Source: Candidatus Pelearchaeum sp.
GTDB taxonomy: Archaea > Thermoproteota > Nitrososphaeria_A > Caldarchaeales > Caldarchaeaceae
DNA: 8,067 nucleotides
Direction of reading: 5' to 3'
Assembly: GCA_015520425.1 (NCBI GenBank)
Contig: WAQC01000069.1
Location: forward strand, 1 to 8,067
The notes under the pieces were generated by a model. The model saw only the letters and a program-made list of their open reading frames with translations. It was not told the DNA's origin and searched no databases. The position numbers were made by a program, and so were the translations under genes. Position 1 is the stretch's first letter. Each line of letters starts with the position of its first letter. Positions 1 to 5,212 of this stretch are shown here, one piece after another.

Positions 1-92
1 ACAGGAGCATAGCTTACTGGCGCGTCCTCGTCTACGCATATGACTGGTGAGGACATGATGTCGCGGAGATATCGCGGGAGGTCAATTATCAT
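1..92 (-). CDS. CBS domain-containing protein, N-terminal fragment
   Basis: Reading the minus strand from an ATG at 92 gives 30 residues open to the left edge. The segment LRDIMSSPVICVDEDAPVS resembles the opening of a CBS domain (helix, then an I-M-x-x-P-V-x-x-V-x-E-D-x-P-V strand/turn pattern). CBS domains usually occur in pairs and bind adenine nucleotides such as AMP, ATP or SAM to control an attached or partner protein; which ligand applies here cannot be seen. An A/T-only TATA-like block at 111-122 is centred about 25 bases before the ATG, as expected for a leaderless archaeal mRNA, and this decides the start. The frame is closed upstream by a stop at 150-152. The gene is divergent from the KaiC-family gene. 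The rest of the protein, and any fused domain, lie outside the window. The family call rests on a short stretch. Confidence 0.68.
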   Translation of the reverse strand, partial: MIIDLPRYLRDIMSSPVICVDEDAPVSYAP

Positions 93-110
93 ATTGATTA
101 CGCAGTGGAG

Positions 111-122
111 TAATAATATTAA
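111..122 (-). promoter_or_regulatory. TATA-like box of the CBS-domain gene
   Basis: The minus strand reads TTAATATTATTA here, centred about 25 bases upstream of the ATG at 92. That is the usual distance from an archaeal TATA box to the transcription start, so the transcript would begin at or next to the start codon. Confidence 0.5.
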
Positions 123-152
123 CCGTAGTAGCGGAAAGTTGCTATCTCTCTA

Positions 153-330
153 AAGGGAAGAAGTCTAACATCATATCACATTCCTCTGCCGAAGAGCTTA
201 GGCTATCATCTATAGATTAGAATGACATTTACGGTATTTCTCATTTGGCTCTAAGTAGCATGTGCTAAGGCCAAGGCTTACGATGTCCTGATATTTCTGG
301 AGTATTAGCCATGGCAGCGGCTAGGGTGTT
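153..330. other. Non-coding part of the divergent region between CBS and KaiC genes
   Basis: The gene-free stretch between the two divergent starts is 93-374. Stops are frequent in all frames here and no open frame looks protein-like. The only structure noted is an imperfect inverted repeat at 266-280 (TAAGGCC then GGCTTA, separated by AA, with one unpaired base). No tRNA, box C/D pattern or other recognisable RNA was seen. It most likely holds regulatory sites for one or both neighbours. Confidence 0.5.
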
Positions 331-350
331 TTCTTAAACTCTTTAACTAT
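331..350 (+). promoter_or_regulatory. TATA-like box of the KaiC-family gene
   Basis: The A/T-rich run CTTAAACTCTTTAACTAT (333-350) contains two possible boxes. The second, TTTAACTAT, is centred about 28 bases before the ATG at 375 and would give a leaderless or very short-leader transcript. Confidence 0.4.
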
Positions 351-374
351 CAGCGCCCACGTTATACTTGTTGG

Positions 375-1175
375 ATGGCTGGCGAGGTTGAGCGGCTCTC
401 CACGGGTGTCGCTGGGATAGACGCGATGCTTGAAGGAGGAATACCGCGAGGCTTTCTAGTCGCTGTAACGGGAGAGCCTGGATGCGGCAAGACGATATTC
501 TCCATACACTTCATAAACCGCGGGATAGAGGAACGGGACAAGTGTATTTACGTAACCACCGAGGAGTCGCGCGAGTCAATAGTTAAGCAGGCGGCTCAGT
601 TTGGCATGGACTTTGAGACAGCGGTGAAGGAGCGTAGCCTGATTATCATAGACGCCTTGATGGGGCGGGAGGATAGGTGGTCTCTCAACGCGCTTGATGT
701 TGAGACTCTCGTGGGTAAGATTGTAGAAGCTAAGAAGGAGCTGGGATACGGGAGGGCGCGCGTGGTTGTTGACTCGCTCTCAGCATTCTGGCTTGACAAG
801 CCAGCCATGGCTAGGCGGTACTCGTACTATGTGAAGAAGGTTCTCTCAAAATGGGACTTCACGATGCTTGCTGTTAGCCAATATGCGATAACCACATCCG
901 ACGCGTTCGGCTTCGGCATAGAGCACATAGCGGATGGTATCATAAGGTTTAGGAGAGCCGTTAGGGAAGGGGTTCTCAAACGGTATATCCTGGTGGAGAA
1001 GATGCGGCAGACTAACCACAGCACGCGCGTGCATGAGATAGCGATAAAGCCAGGTGTGGGGCTGGTTGTTGAGGAGAAACTAGAAGCTGGGCGTGAGGAT
1101 TACTCTCTACCTTCTGAGGTTATGAGGAGGATTGTTGCTGCGAAGAAGAAGGCTGAGAAGTCGCTTCCTCCTTAG
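375..1175 (+). CDS. KaiC-family (RecA-like) ATPase, single domain
   Basis: A 266-residue protein with one KaiC/RadA-type ATPase domain. It opens with the family signature LSTGVAGIDAMLEGGIPRG (8-26), then Walker A GEPGCGKT (33-40), the paired glutamates of the KaiC catalytic site in TTEES (E63, E64), a Walker B strand ending in D133 (ARVVVDSLS), and the late motif EKMRQTNHSTRVHEI, close to the KMRxTxHSxRxxxI segment of KaiC homologues. Archaeal single-domain KaiC homologues are ATP-binding proteins, often linked to signalling or motility; the target here is unknown. All nucleotide-binding residues expected are present, so it should bind and hydrolyse ATP. It is not RadA, since the N-terminal DNA-binding domain is absent. 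The lysine-rich tail is encoded in the 56 bases overlapping the convergent membrane-protein gene. It is divergent from a CBS-domain gene, another likely nucleotide sensor. Confidence 0.9.
   Translation: MAGEVERLSTGVAGIDAMLEGGIPRGFLVAVTGEPGCGKTIFSIHFINRGIEERDKCIYVTTEESRESIVKQAAQFGMDFETAVKERSLIIIDALMGREDRWSLNALDVETLVGKIVEAKKELGYGRARVVVDSLSAFWLDKPAMARRYSYYVKKVLSKWDFTMLAVSQYAITTSDAFGFGIEHIADGIIRFRRAVREGVLKRYILVEKMRQTNHSTRVHEIAIKPGVGLVVEEKLEAGREDYSLPSEVMRRIVAAKKKAEKSLPP
1120..1175. other. 56-base tail-to-tail overlap of two coding regions
   Basis: The 3' ends of the KaiC-family gene (plus) and the small membrane-protein gene (minus) overlap. On the plus strand it encodes a lysine-rich helix end; on the minus strand it encodes the low-complexity KEEATSQPSSSQQQSSS tail. 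Confidence 0.65.
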
Positions 1176-1611
1176 GAGCCTCTCCAGCGGTCTCAGATGG
1201 AGCAGTCTCGGCAGGCTTTGAAAACCTTGCCACCACTTGGAGAACTATAGCAGCCACTACAGCGCCCCATAAGATATAGCCTCCTAAGCCAAAGCCACTA
1301 GCGAGACTAGGAGCGGTCATCATAAGGAGTGTGAGTAGAAACATTCCAGCCACTCCAAGTATGCTGCATATTCTTGCGTAGCTTCCCAGAACACCAGCTA
1401 TAGCCAAGAGCGCGAATGAGGATATGATTAGTATGGCGGTCATCCCAGCGGAGACGCCGCCAGCCCTGAACGCGCCTATCCCAGCGTCAGAGAGAACCAG
1501 CGAGTAAAGAGAGTAGCTTGAACCACTCCATATCGGAAGGTTGAACAAGGCTATGAGGAGCACAAACCCTATAACGGTACCAGCGAGTATCGTTATACGC
1601 GCACCGAGCAT
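1120..1611 (-). CDS. Small membrane protein with four predicted helices and a Ser/Gln-rich tail
   Basis: Family not recognised. From the ATG at 1611 the protein is 163 residues. Four hydrophobic stretches lie at about 6-25, 56-75, 80-98 and 109-128, followed by an acidic/proline, then Ser/Gln-rich tail (131-163). With four helices both ends should lie on the same side. A longer reading frame begins at an ATG at 1671, but the extra 20 codons run straight through the TATA-like box at 1633-1640, whose centre lies about 25 bases before the ATG at 1611; I therefore prefer 1611 and a leaderless mRNA. The last 17 residues are encoded antisense to the end of the KaiC-family gene, and this is exactly the low-complexity part. 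No signal-cleavage site, metal-binding motif or enzyme motif was seen. Similar four-helix proteins occur widely in archaea without known function. Confidence 0.68.
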   Translation of the reverse strand: MLGARITILAGTVIGFVLLIALFNLPIWSGSSYSLYSLVLSDAGIGAFRAGGVSAGMTAILIISSFALLAIAGVLGSYARICSILGVAGMFLLTLLMMTAPSLASGFGLGGYILWGAVVAAIVLQVVARFSKPAETAPSETAGEAPKEEATSQPSSSQQQSSS

Positions 1612-1632
1612 AATGCGGCTTCGCAGCAATCC

Positions 1633-1650
1633 TAAATAAATCTTTAAAGG
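1633..1650 (-). promoter_or_regulatory. BRE/TATA-like promoter of the small membrane-protein gene
   Basis: The minus strand reads CCTTTAAAGATTTATTTA: an A-rich BRE-like part followed by TTTATTTA (1633-1640), centred about 25 bases upstream of the ATG at 1611. The spacing argues that translation starts at 1611 and not at the ATG at 1671. Confidence 0.5.
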
Positions 1651-1693
1651 CAACCCGCAACGTATTAACAATCCCTCCCTGATTTTATGAAGT

Positions 1694-1704
1694 CTTTTTA
1701 TTAG
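1694..1704 (+). promoter_or_regulatory. TATA-like box of the alanine dehydrogenase gene
   Basis: CTTTTTATTAG lies about 34 bases before the ATG at 1733, predicting a start site roughly at 1725-1728 and a leader of only a few bases. No Shine-Dalgarno sequence precedes the ATG, in keeping with this. Confidence 0.4.
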
Positions 1705-1732
1705 CGCTTCCGCATAAAATCATGATTTAAGC

Positions 1733-2734
1733 ATGAAGACGCTACTTCTCACGCATTCCGACGTTAGGAAAGTCCTCTCAGATATGGGGCGTGTTATAGA
1801 GGTCGTGGAGACGGCGTTTAGGGAGAAGGGTCTTGGGAAGGTTCAGATGCCAGCTAAGGTGTATCTAAACTTCAGCAAGTATAACGGCGACCTACGCGCC
1901 ATGCCATCATACCTAGAGAGCCTAGACATAGCTGCCGTAAAGATAGTAAATTCACATCCAGACAACAAGAAGCTACACGGCCTCCCTACGGTAATGGCCG
2001 TTTTAACACTCGTTGACCCGCGCACAGGGTTTCCACTAGCCATAATGGACGGGACTCTCCTCACAAGCATGCGCACAGGCGCCGCTGGCGGTGTTGCCGC
2101 GAAATATCTCGCCAACCCAAAGCCGAGGATAGTAGCCATGATAGGCGCTGGAACGCAGGCGCGCACACAGCTAAACGCCCTGATGACGGTATTCAAAACC
2201 ATAGAGACCGTCAAGGTTTACGACATCTCACAAGCGGCGACACGCTCATACATAGACGAGATGAGCAAACAATATTCAGGCGTGGATTTCATCGTGGCCG
2301 AGAACCCTTCGGAAGCGGTGAAGTCAGCCGACATAATCACCACCACAACACCATCCAAATCCCCCATAGTAAGCGCATCAGCGGTTGAAGAAGGGATGCA
2401 CTTCAACTGCATAGGAGCAGACGCCCCAGGAAAAGAGGAGCTGGACCCAGAGATACTGAAGAGAGCCAAGATAGTGGTGGATGACTTTGAGCAGGGAATA
2501 CACGGAGGGGAGGTTAACGTACCGATATCCAGGGGAATCATAAGACGTGAAGACATCTATGGAGAGCTTGGCGAGATAATAGCTGGGCTGAAGGCTGGAA
2601 GGGAAAGGGAAAACGAGATAACGGTATTCACCTCAACTGGCTTAGCTATACAGGACGCTGTAACAGCCAAGCTGGTCTATGACCTAGCTCGTGAGCAGAA
2701 TATCGGGATGGCTCTGGATATTGTTGGAGTATAG
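1733..2734 (+). CDS. ala: Ornithine cyclodeaminase/mu-crystallin family, probable archaeal alanine dehydrogenase
   Basis: A full-length 333-residue member of the OCD/mu-crystallin family. The best match I recall is the archaeal alanine dehydrogenase of Archaeoglobus type, which reversibly and NAD-dependently converts alanine to pyruvate and ammonia in the cytoplasm. Visible features: K70 in VKIVNSHPDN (the substrate lysine of the family), R114 in TSMRTGAAGG (substrate carboxylate binding), the dinucleotide-binding glycine motif GAGTQA (138-143) followed by VYD with D164 at the strand end expected to bind the NAD ribose, D230 in GADAPGKEELDPEI (catalytic aspartate position) and the C-terminal STGLAIQD motif. 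GADAPGKEELDPE is typical of the archaeal alanine dehydrogenase branch, but ornithine cyclodeaminase or an imine reductase cannot be excluded from sequence alone. An earlier ATG at 1722 is closed after two codons. The gene has its own promoter; the next gene follows after 113 bases in the same direction. With PPDK in the same window it touches the pyruvate pool. Confidence 0.87.
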   Translation: MKTLLLTHSDVRKVLSDMGRVIEVVETAFREKGLGKVQMPAKVYLNFSKYNGDLRAMPSYLESLDIAAVKIVNSHPDNKKLHGLPTVMAVLTLVDPRTGFPLAIMDGTLLTSMRTGAAGGVAAKYLANPKPRIVAMIGAGTQARTQLNALMTVFKTIETVKVYDISQAATRSYIDEMSKQYSGVDFIVAENPSEAVKSADIITTTTPSKSPIVSASAVEEGMHFNCIGADAPGKEELDPEILKRAKIVVDDFEQGIHGGEVNVPISRGIIRREDIYGELGEIIAGLKAGRERENEITVFTSTGLAIQDAVTAKLVYDLAREQNIGMALDIVGV

Positions 2735-2778
2735 AATTGTATGTAAATTGGAAGTGTTTTGGGAATTAGGTTAAATCT

Positions 2779-2800
2779 CCAACCCAATAGTGGGAATTGG
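2779..2800 (+). repeat. Imperfect inverted repeat between alanine dehydrogenase and Mo-enzyme genes
   Basis: CCAACCCA and TGGG..TTGG can pair around an ATAG loop, leaving two unpaired A residues in the right arm. It lies just upstream of the presumed promoter of the next gene. The heptamer GGGAATT occurs twice nearby (2761-2767 and 2792-2798), 31 bases apart, which is about three helical turns. It could be an operator or a weak 3'-end structure; no T-tract follows directly. Confidence 0.35.
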
Positions 2801-2847
2801 CTGAAGCCTAATTACTGCACGGTGTAATGGCTATAGGTGCGTAGGCG

Positions 2848-4458
2848 ATGGCAACAAGGCTACGCGATGGGCTAGTTGCGGGCATAGCTGCGGGCGCGGT
2901 AGCTATAGCGCTATCATACGCTCTACGCCTAGCATTCGGCGCAGTCTTCCTCCCAGAGATAGCAGCACAAACACTATTCACACTAACCCCAGGCGAAATT
3001 GAGTCGCAACTAATAGCATCGCTGGGGTATTTAGCCAAATACTCAGCGATAACAGGAGCGGCAATAGTTAATCTCATCATCTACGGGCTTCTAGGCAAGC
3101 TCCTAATCAGCATGTCAAGTCGCGTTGATACGCGGTTTAGGAGCCTAAACCCACTGATTTACTCCGCCACCTCATTCACATTATTCTTCATCATAGCGCT
3201 GGTTCTAGTCGGTTTAACCGAAATTCTCACAACACCAACCAACATCACGGCCATGGCTCTACAGATGATAATCCCCAACCTGGTCTATGGCTATCTCCTA
3301 CACGGGGCTGCAGCGCTGCAAGCAAAGCCGCGTAGGGTGGTATGTGAGGCGAGGCTGGGCCAGGAGGTAAGCTACCGCAGGAGGCTCTTCATAAAAACAG
3401 CGCCGATAACGGTAGTAGCGGCTACGCTAGCGGTATATGGTTTAGCGACACTCCTCGCATCACGACAAGCCCCCAACAAAGCTGTGGGAAGCATACAAGC
3501 ACCACAGGGCGGTGATTTATTCAAAACCCCTATAGCATCTAAAATCGCCGAGCATGAGGTAACGCCTAACGAGCTGTTCTACCGTGTTGATGTTAATGTC
3601 ATAACGCCTTCCGTGGATGTTGATGATTGGGCTCTGGAGGTGGGTGGGCTTGTTGAGCGGCCTCTCAGGATAAGCTATGAGGAGCTCAGGTCCATGCCCG
3701 CCGTTGAGGAATACGCAACCCTTGAGTGCGTGAGCAACAAGATAGGCGGCGACCTCATGAGCACCGCGCTCTGGAAGGGGGTGAGACTGCGCGACATACT
3801 GGAGAGGGCTGGAGTAAAGCCCGAAGCGACCTACATAGTATTCAAGTGCAGGGACAACTACGACGTGGCCATACCCCTTGAGCGCGGAATGCTAGAAGGC
3901 ACAATACTAGCATACGAGATGAACGGAGAAACACTACCACGCGAGCATGGATTCCCGATACGCGCGGTAGTCCCAGGCTTGTACGGGATGATGAACGCCA
4001 AGTGGATAACATCCATAGAGCTCGTGAATTTTGAGTATCTGGGATTCTGGCAGAGGCGCGGCTGGACTAACAAGGCAGAATACAAGACGCACTCAACAAT
4101 ACTCACGCCTGGGAAGAGCAGTCTCCGCAAAAGGTTTGGAGAACTCCCAGACGTTAAACCAACATCTGGCCAGAGGAGCATCATAGCTGGGGTAGCGTTT
4201 GCTGGCGATAGGGGGATAGAGCGCGTAGAGGTAAGCGTTGACGGCGGTAGGACGTGGAGCGAGGCGAGCATTAAGGACCCGCTCTCAGGCTACACCTGGG
4301 TTTTGTGGGCTGCTGAGTGGACGCCGCCCAGTAGTGGGGTTTATAGGATTATGGTGAGAGCAACAGACAAGAATGGGGAGACGCAGACGGCAGAAGTTAG
4401 CGCACCCTTCCCAGAGGGCGCGACAGGCTACCACGTCATAGACATAAGGGTTCTCTAG
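2848..4458 (+). CDS. Membrane-anchored sulfite-oxidase-family molybdopterin oxidoreductase
   Basis: A 536-residue protein with three parts. (1) Residues 1-160: four predicted membrane helices (about 8-26, 64-86, 104-126, 136-156). (2) A basic loop with RRRLFIK (177-183), a twin-arginine (Tat) consensus, then a hydrophobic stretch (184-204). (3) From about 220 a sulfite-oxidase-type Mo domain with C294 in TLECVSNKIGGDL at the position of the molybdenum-ligand cysteine and GFPIRAVVPGLYGMMNAKW (368-386), followed by the Mo-co-dimerisation (Ig-like) domain (about 440-536, with VEVSVDGGRTW). The Mo domain would face outward. Positive charges in the loops at 92-98 and 160-183 place those loops inside, so the Tat motif is cytoplasmic as required. 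Only one histidine (H152) lies in the membrane part, so two-histidine haem binding is unlikely. Substrate and electron acceptor are unknown, and no cytochrome or Mo-cofactor gene is adjacent. The start follows AGGTG (2835-2839) by eight bases. Confidence 0.87.
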   Translation: MATRLRDGLVAGIAAGAVAIALSYALRLAFGAVFLPEIAAQTLFTLTPGEIESQLIASLGYLAKYSAITGAAIVNLIIYGLLGKLLISMSSRVDTRFRSLNPLIYSATSFTLFFIIALVLVGLTEILTTPTNITAMALQMIIPNLVYGYLLHGAAALQAKPRRVVCEARLGQEVSYRRRLFIKTAPITVVAATLAVYGLATLLASRQAPNKAVGSIQAPQGGDLFKTPIASKIAEHEVTPNELFYRVDVNVITPSVDVDDWALEVGGLVERPLRISYEELRSMPAVEEYATLECVSNKIGGDLMSTALWKGVRLRDILERAGVKPEATYIVFKCRDNYDVAIPLERGMLEGTILAYEMNGETLPREHGFPIRAVVPGLYGMMNAKWITSIELVNFEYLGFWQRRGWTNKAEYKTHSTILTPGKSSLRKRFGELPDVKPTSGQRSIIAGVAFAGDRGIERVEVSVDGGRTWSEASIKDPLSGYTWVLWAAEWTPPSSGVYRIMVRATDKNGETQTAEVSAPFPEGATGYHVIDIRVL

Positions 4459-5039
4459 CCCTTCTGGGGGAGGCGCTCAACAGCCTCACGGAGGAGGCGC
4501 ATAGTCTCATTAAGCTTCTCGCGCGTCTCGTTGGACTCCCTAACCAGCACCTCAAGAATGTTGGTCAGCTTATCCGAAATCTCACCATACCTATCCATTA
4601 TACGCTGAAAATTCTCGTCAGTCCTCTTGGCAAACTCGCGAAACTCCTCACGATAATCCCTAAACTCCTCTCTATAGTCTCTGAATTCCCTCCAATATTG
4701 GCGAAATACTTTCTCCATAGCTCCGAATCCTTCTTGAAGCTCCTCACCTAGCTTTCCATATTTTATTGTGAAGTATCTTATTCTATGGTTGGGTTTTGCT
4801 GGTTTTTGTATGACTTGCCTGACCTCGGCTGGAGGTGGGGGTGATTTTAGCTGGTCTATGAATTGTTCTAGCGTTTCCCCGTCAGCCTGTGCGAATACCG
4901 CTACCGAGCCGTCTGGCATGTTCTCCACATAGCCAGAGACACCAAGCTCCTGAGCTAGCTCCAGCACATAGCGCCTATACCCAACACGCTGGACACCACC
5001 CAAGACGCGGATAGTAAAAGCCCTCAACAAACCAGCCAT
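4455..5039 (-). CDS. Acylphosphatase domain fused to a C-terminal coiled coil
   Basis: A 194-residue protein, twice the usual acylphosphatase length (about 90-100). Residues 1-96 form the acylphosphatase fold: phosphate loop GGVQRVGYR (14-22) with catalytic R22, N40 in GYVENMPDGSVAV, the PPPPAEV loop (67-73), and a final strand HRIRYFTIKY. Both catalytic residues (Arg, Asn) are kept, but the glycine normally between Gln and Val in the loop is R18. Acylphosphatases hydrolyse acyl phosphates such as carbamoyl or acetyl phosphate; activity here is plausible but unproven. Residues 97-190 are strongly charged and helical, with heptad-like repeats EFRDYRE, EFRDYRE, EFREFAK, and should form a long coiled coil. 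GTGGTG lies four bases before the ATG. An 8-base palindrome CTATATAG at 5056-5063 could be the TATA box, although the spacing is short (about 20 bases). The stop overlaps the stop of the convergent Mo-enzyme gene. Confidence 0.83.
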   Translation of the reverse strand: MAGLLRAFTIRVLGGVQRVGYRRYVLELAQELGVSGYVENMPDGSVAVFAQADGETLEQFIDQLKSPPPPAEVRQVIQKPAKPNHRIRYFTIKYGKLGEELQEGFGAMEKVFRQYWREFRDYREEFRDYREEFREFAKRTDENFQRIMDRYGEISDKLTNILEVLVRESNETREKLNETMRLLREAVERLPQKG

Positions 5040-5055
5040 AAAACACCACTACAAC

Positions 5056-5063
5056 CTATATAG
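5056..5063 (-). promoter_or_regulatory. TATA-like palindrome upstream of the acylphosphatase fusion gene
   Basis: CTATATAG lies between the 3' end of the tRNA gene and the ATG at 5039. Its centre is about 20 bases from the ATG, slightly closer than the usual 25 or so, so the transcript may instead come through from the tRNA or PCNA promoter. Confidence 0.3.
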
Positions 5064-5072
5064 CGTTGTCGT

Positions 5073-5175
5073 TGGTGGGGCCGCCCGGATTTGAACCGGG
5101 GACCTCGCGGGCCTTAGCTCCCCTCTCTATGTGTGGGCCGAGCCGCGTATCATAGCCATGCTAGACCACGGCCCC
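5073..5175 (-). tRNA. tRNA-Pro (anticodon CGG) with a 25-base intron and encoded CCA
   Basis: On the minus strand the acceptor stem GGGGCCG pairs fully with CGGCCCC, followed by A73 and a genomic CCA (5073-5075). The T arm is CCCGG-TTCAAAT-CCGGG, the variable loop AGGTC, the D arm GTCTAGCATGGCTATGAT, and the anticodon stem CGCGG/CCGCG. Between the anticodon-stem strands lie 32 bases instead of 7, so 25 must be spliced out. C32-U33 are followed by CGG (5138-5140). Removing 25 bases after position 35 or 36 gives the loop CTCGGGC with G37, normal for proline; removal after 37 would give C37. The anticodon is CGG in all three cases. The acceptor sequence also matches archaeal tRNA-Pro. The mature length is 78 with CCA. 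The tRNA lies between the PCNA stop (5213) and the acylphosphatase fusion gene, with its own TATA box. Confidence 0.88.
5113..5137 (-). other. tRNA-Pro intron (25 bases)
   Basis: The most consistent placement is between tRNA positions 36 and 37; shifting by one (5114-5138) gives the same spliced loop. I could not build the canonical bulge-helix-bulge with a four-base-pair central helix and two three-base bulges. A relaxed form is possible: CUC (32-34) pairing with GAG in the intron, and CC/GG inside the intron. Confidence 0.55.
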
Positions 5176-5197
5176 TGATATGCGTTGGTGTCTCTCT

Positions 5198-5208
5198 GGT
5201 ATATTTGT
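5198..5208 (-). promoter_or_regulatory. TATA-like box of the tRNA-Pro gene
   Basis: The minus strand reads CAAATATACCA, centred about 28 bases before the first tRNA base at 5175, the normal spacing for an archaeal tRNA promoter. It lies within the 37 bases between the PCNA stop and the tRNA. Confidence 0.5.
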
Positions 5209-5212
5209 TTGA

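Noticed and set aside
3..50. Plus-strand frame ending at a TGA, which could be the tail of an upstream gene (RSIAYWRVLVYAYDW)
   Set aside because: The same DNA on the minus strand reads as a CBS-domain start with a correctly spaced TATA box, which is better supported.
61..77. Direct repeat TCGCGG...TCGCGG, 11 bases apart
   Set aside because: It falls inside the CBS-domain coding region, where it encodes two separate residue pairs; most likely chance.
55..153. Plus-strand 32-codon ORF starting at ATG 55
   Set aside because: It is antisense to the CBS gene start and its promoter, has no recognisable sequence and lacks its own promoter.
1612..1671. N-terminal 20-codon extension of the small membrane protein
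   Set aside because: It runs through the TATA-like box; the downstream ATG at 1611 fits the promoter spacing.
2827..2844. Five-codon leader ORF (ATG to TAG) just before the molybdenum enzyme
   Set aside because: Too short to distinguish from chance; no repeated regulatory codons or attenuator structure.
3858..4271. 137-codon open frame antisense to the molybdenum enzyme
   Set aside because: It mirrors a strongly conserved Mo-domain coding region; its own translation has no recognisable domain.
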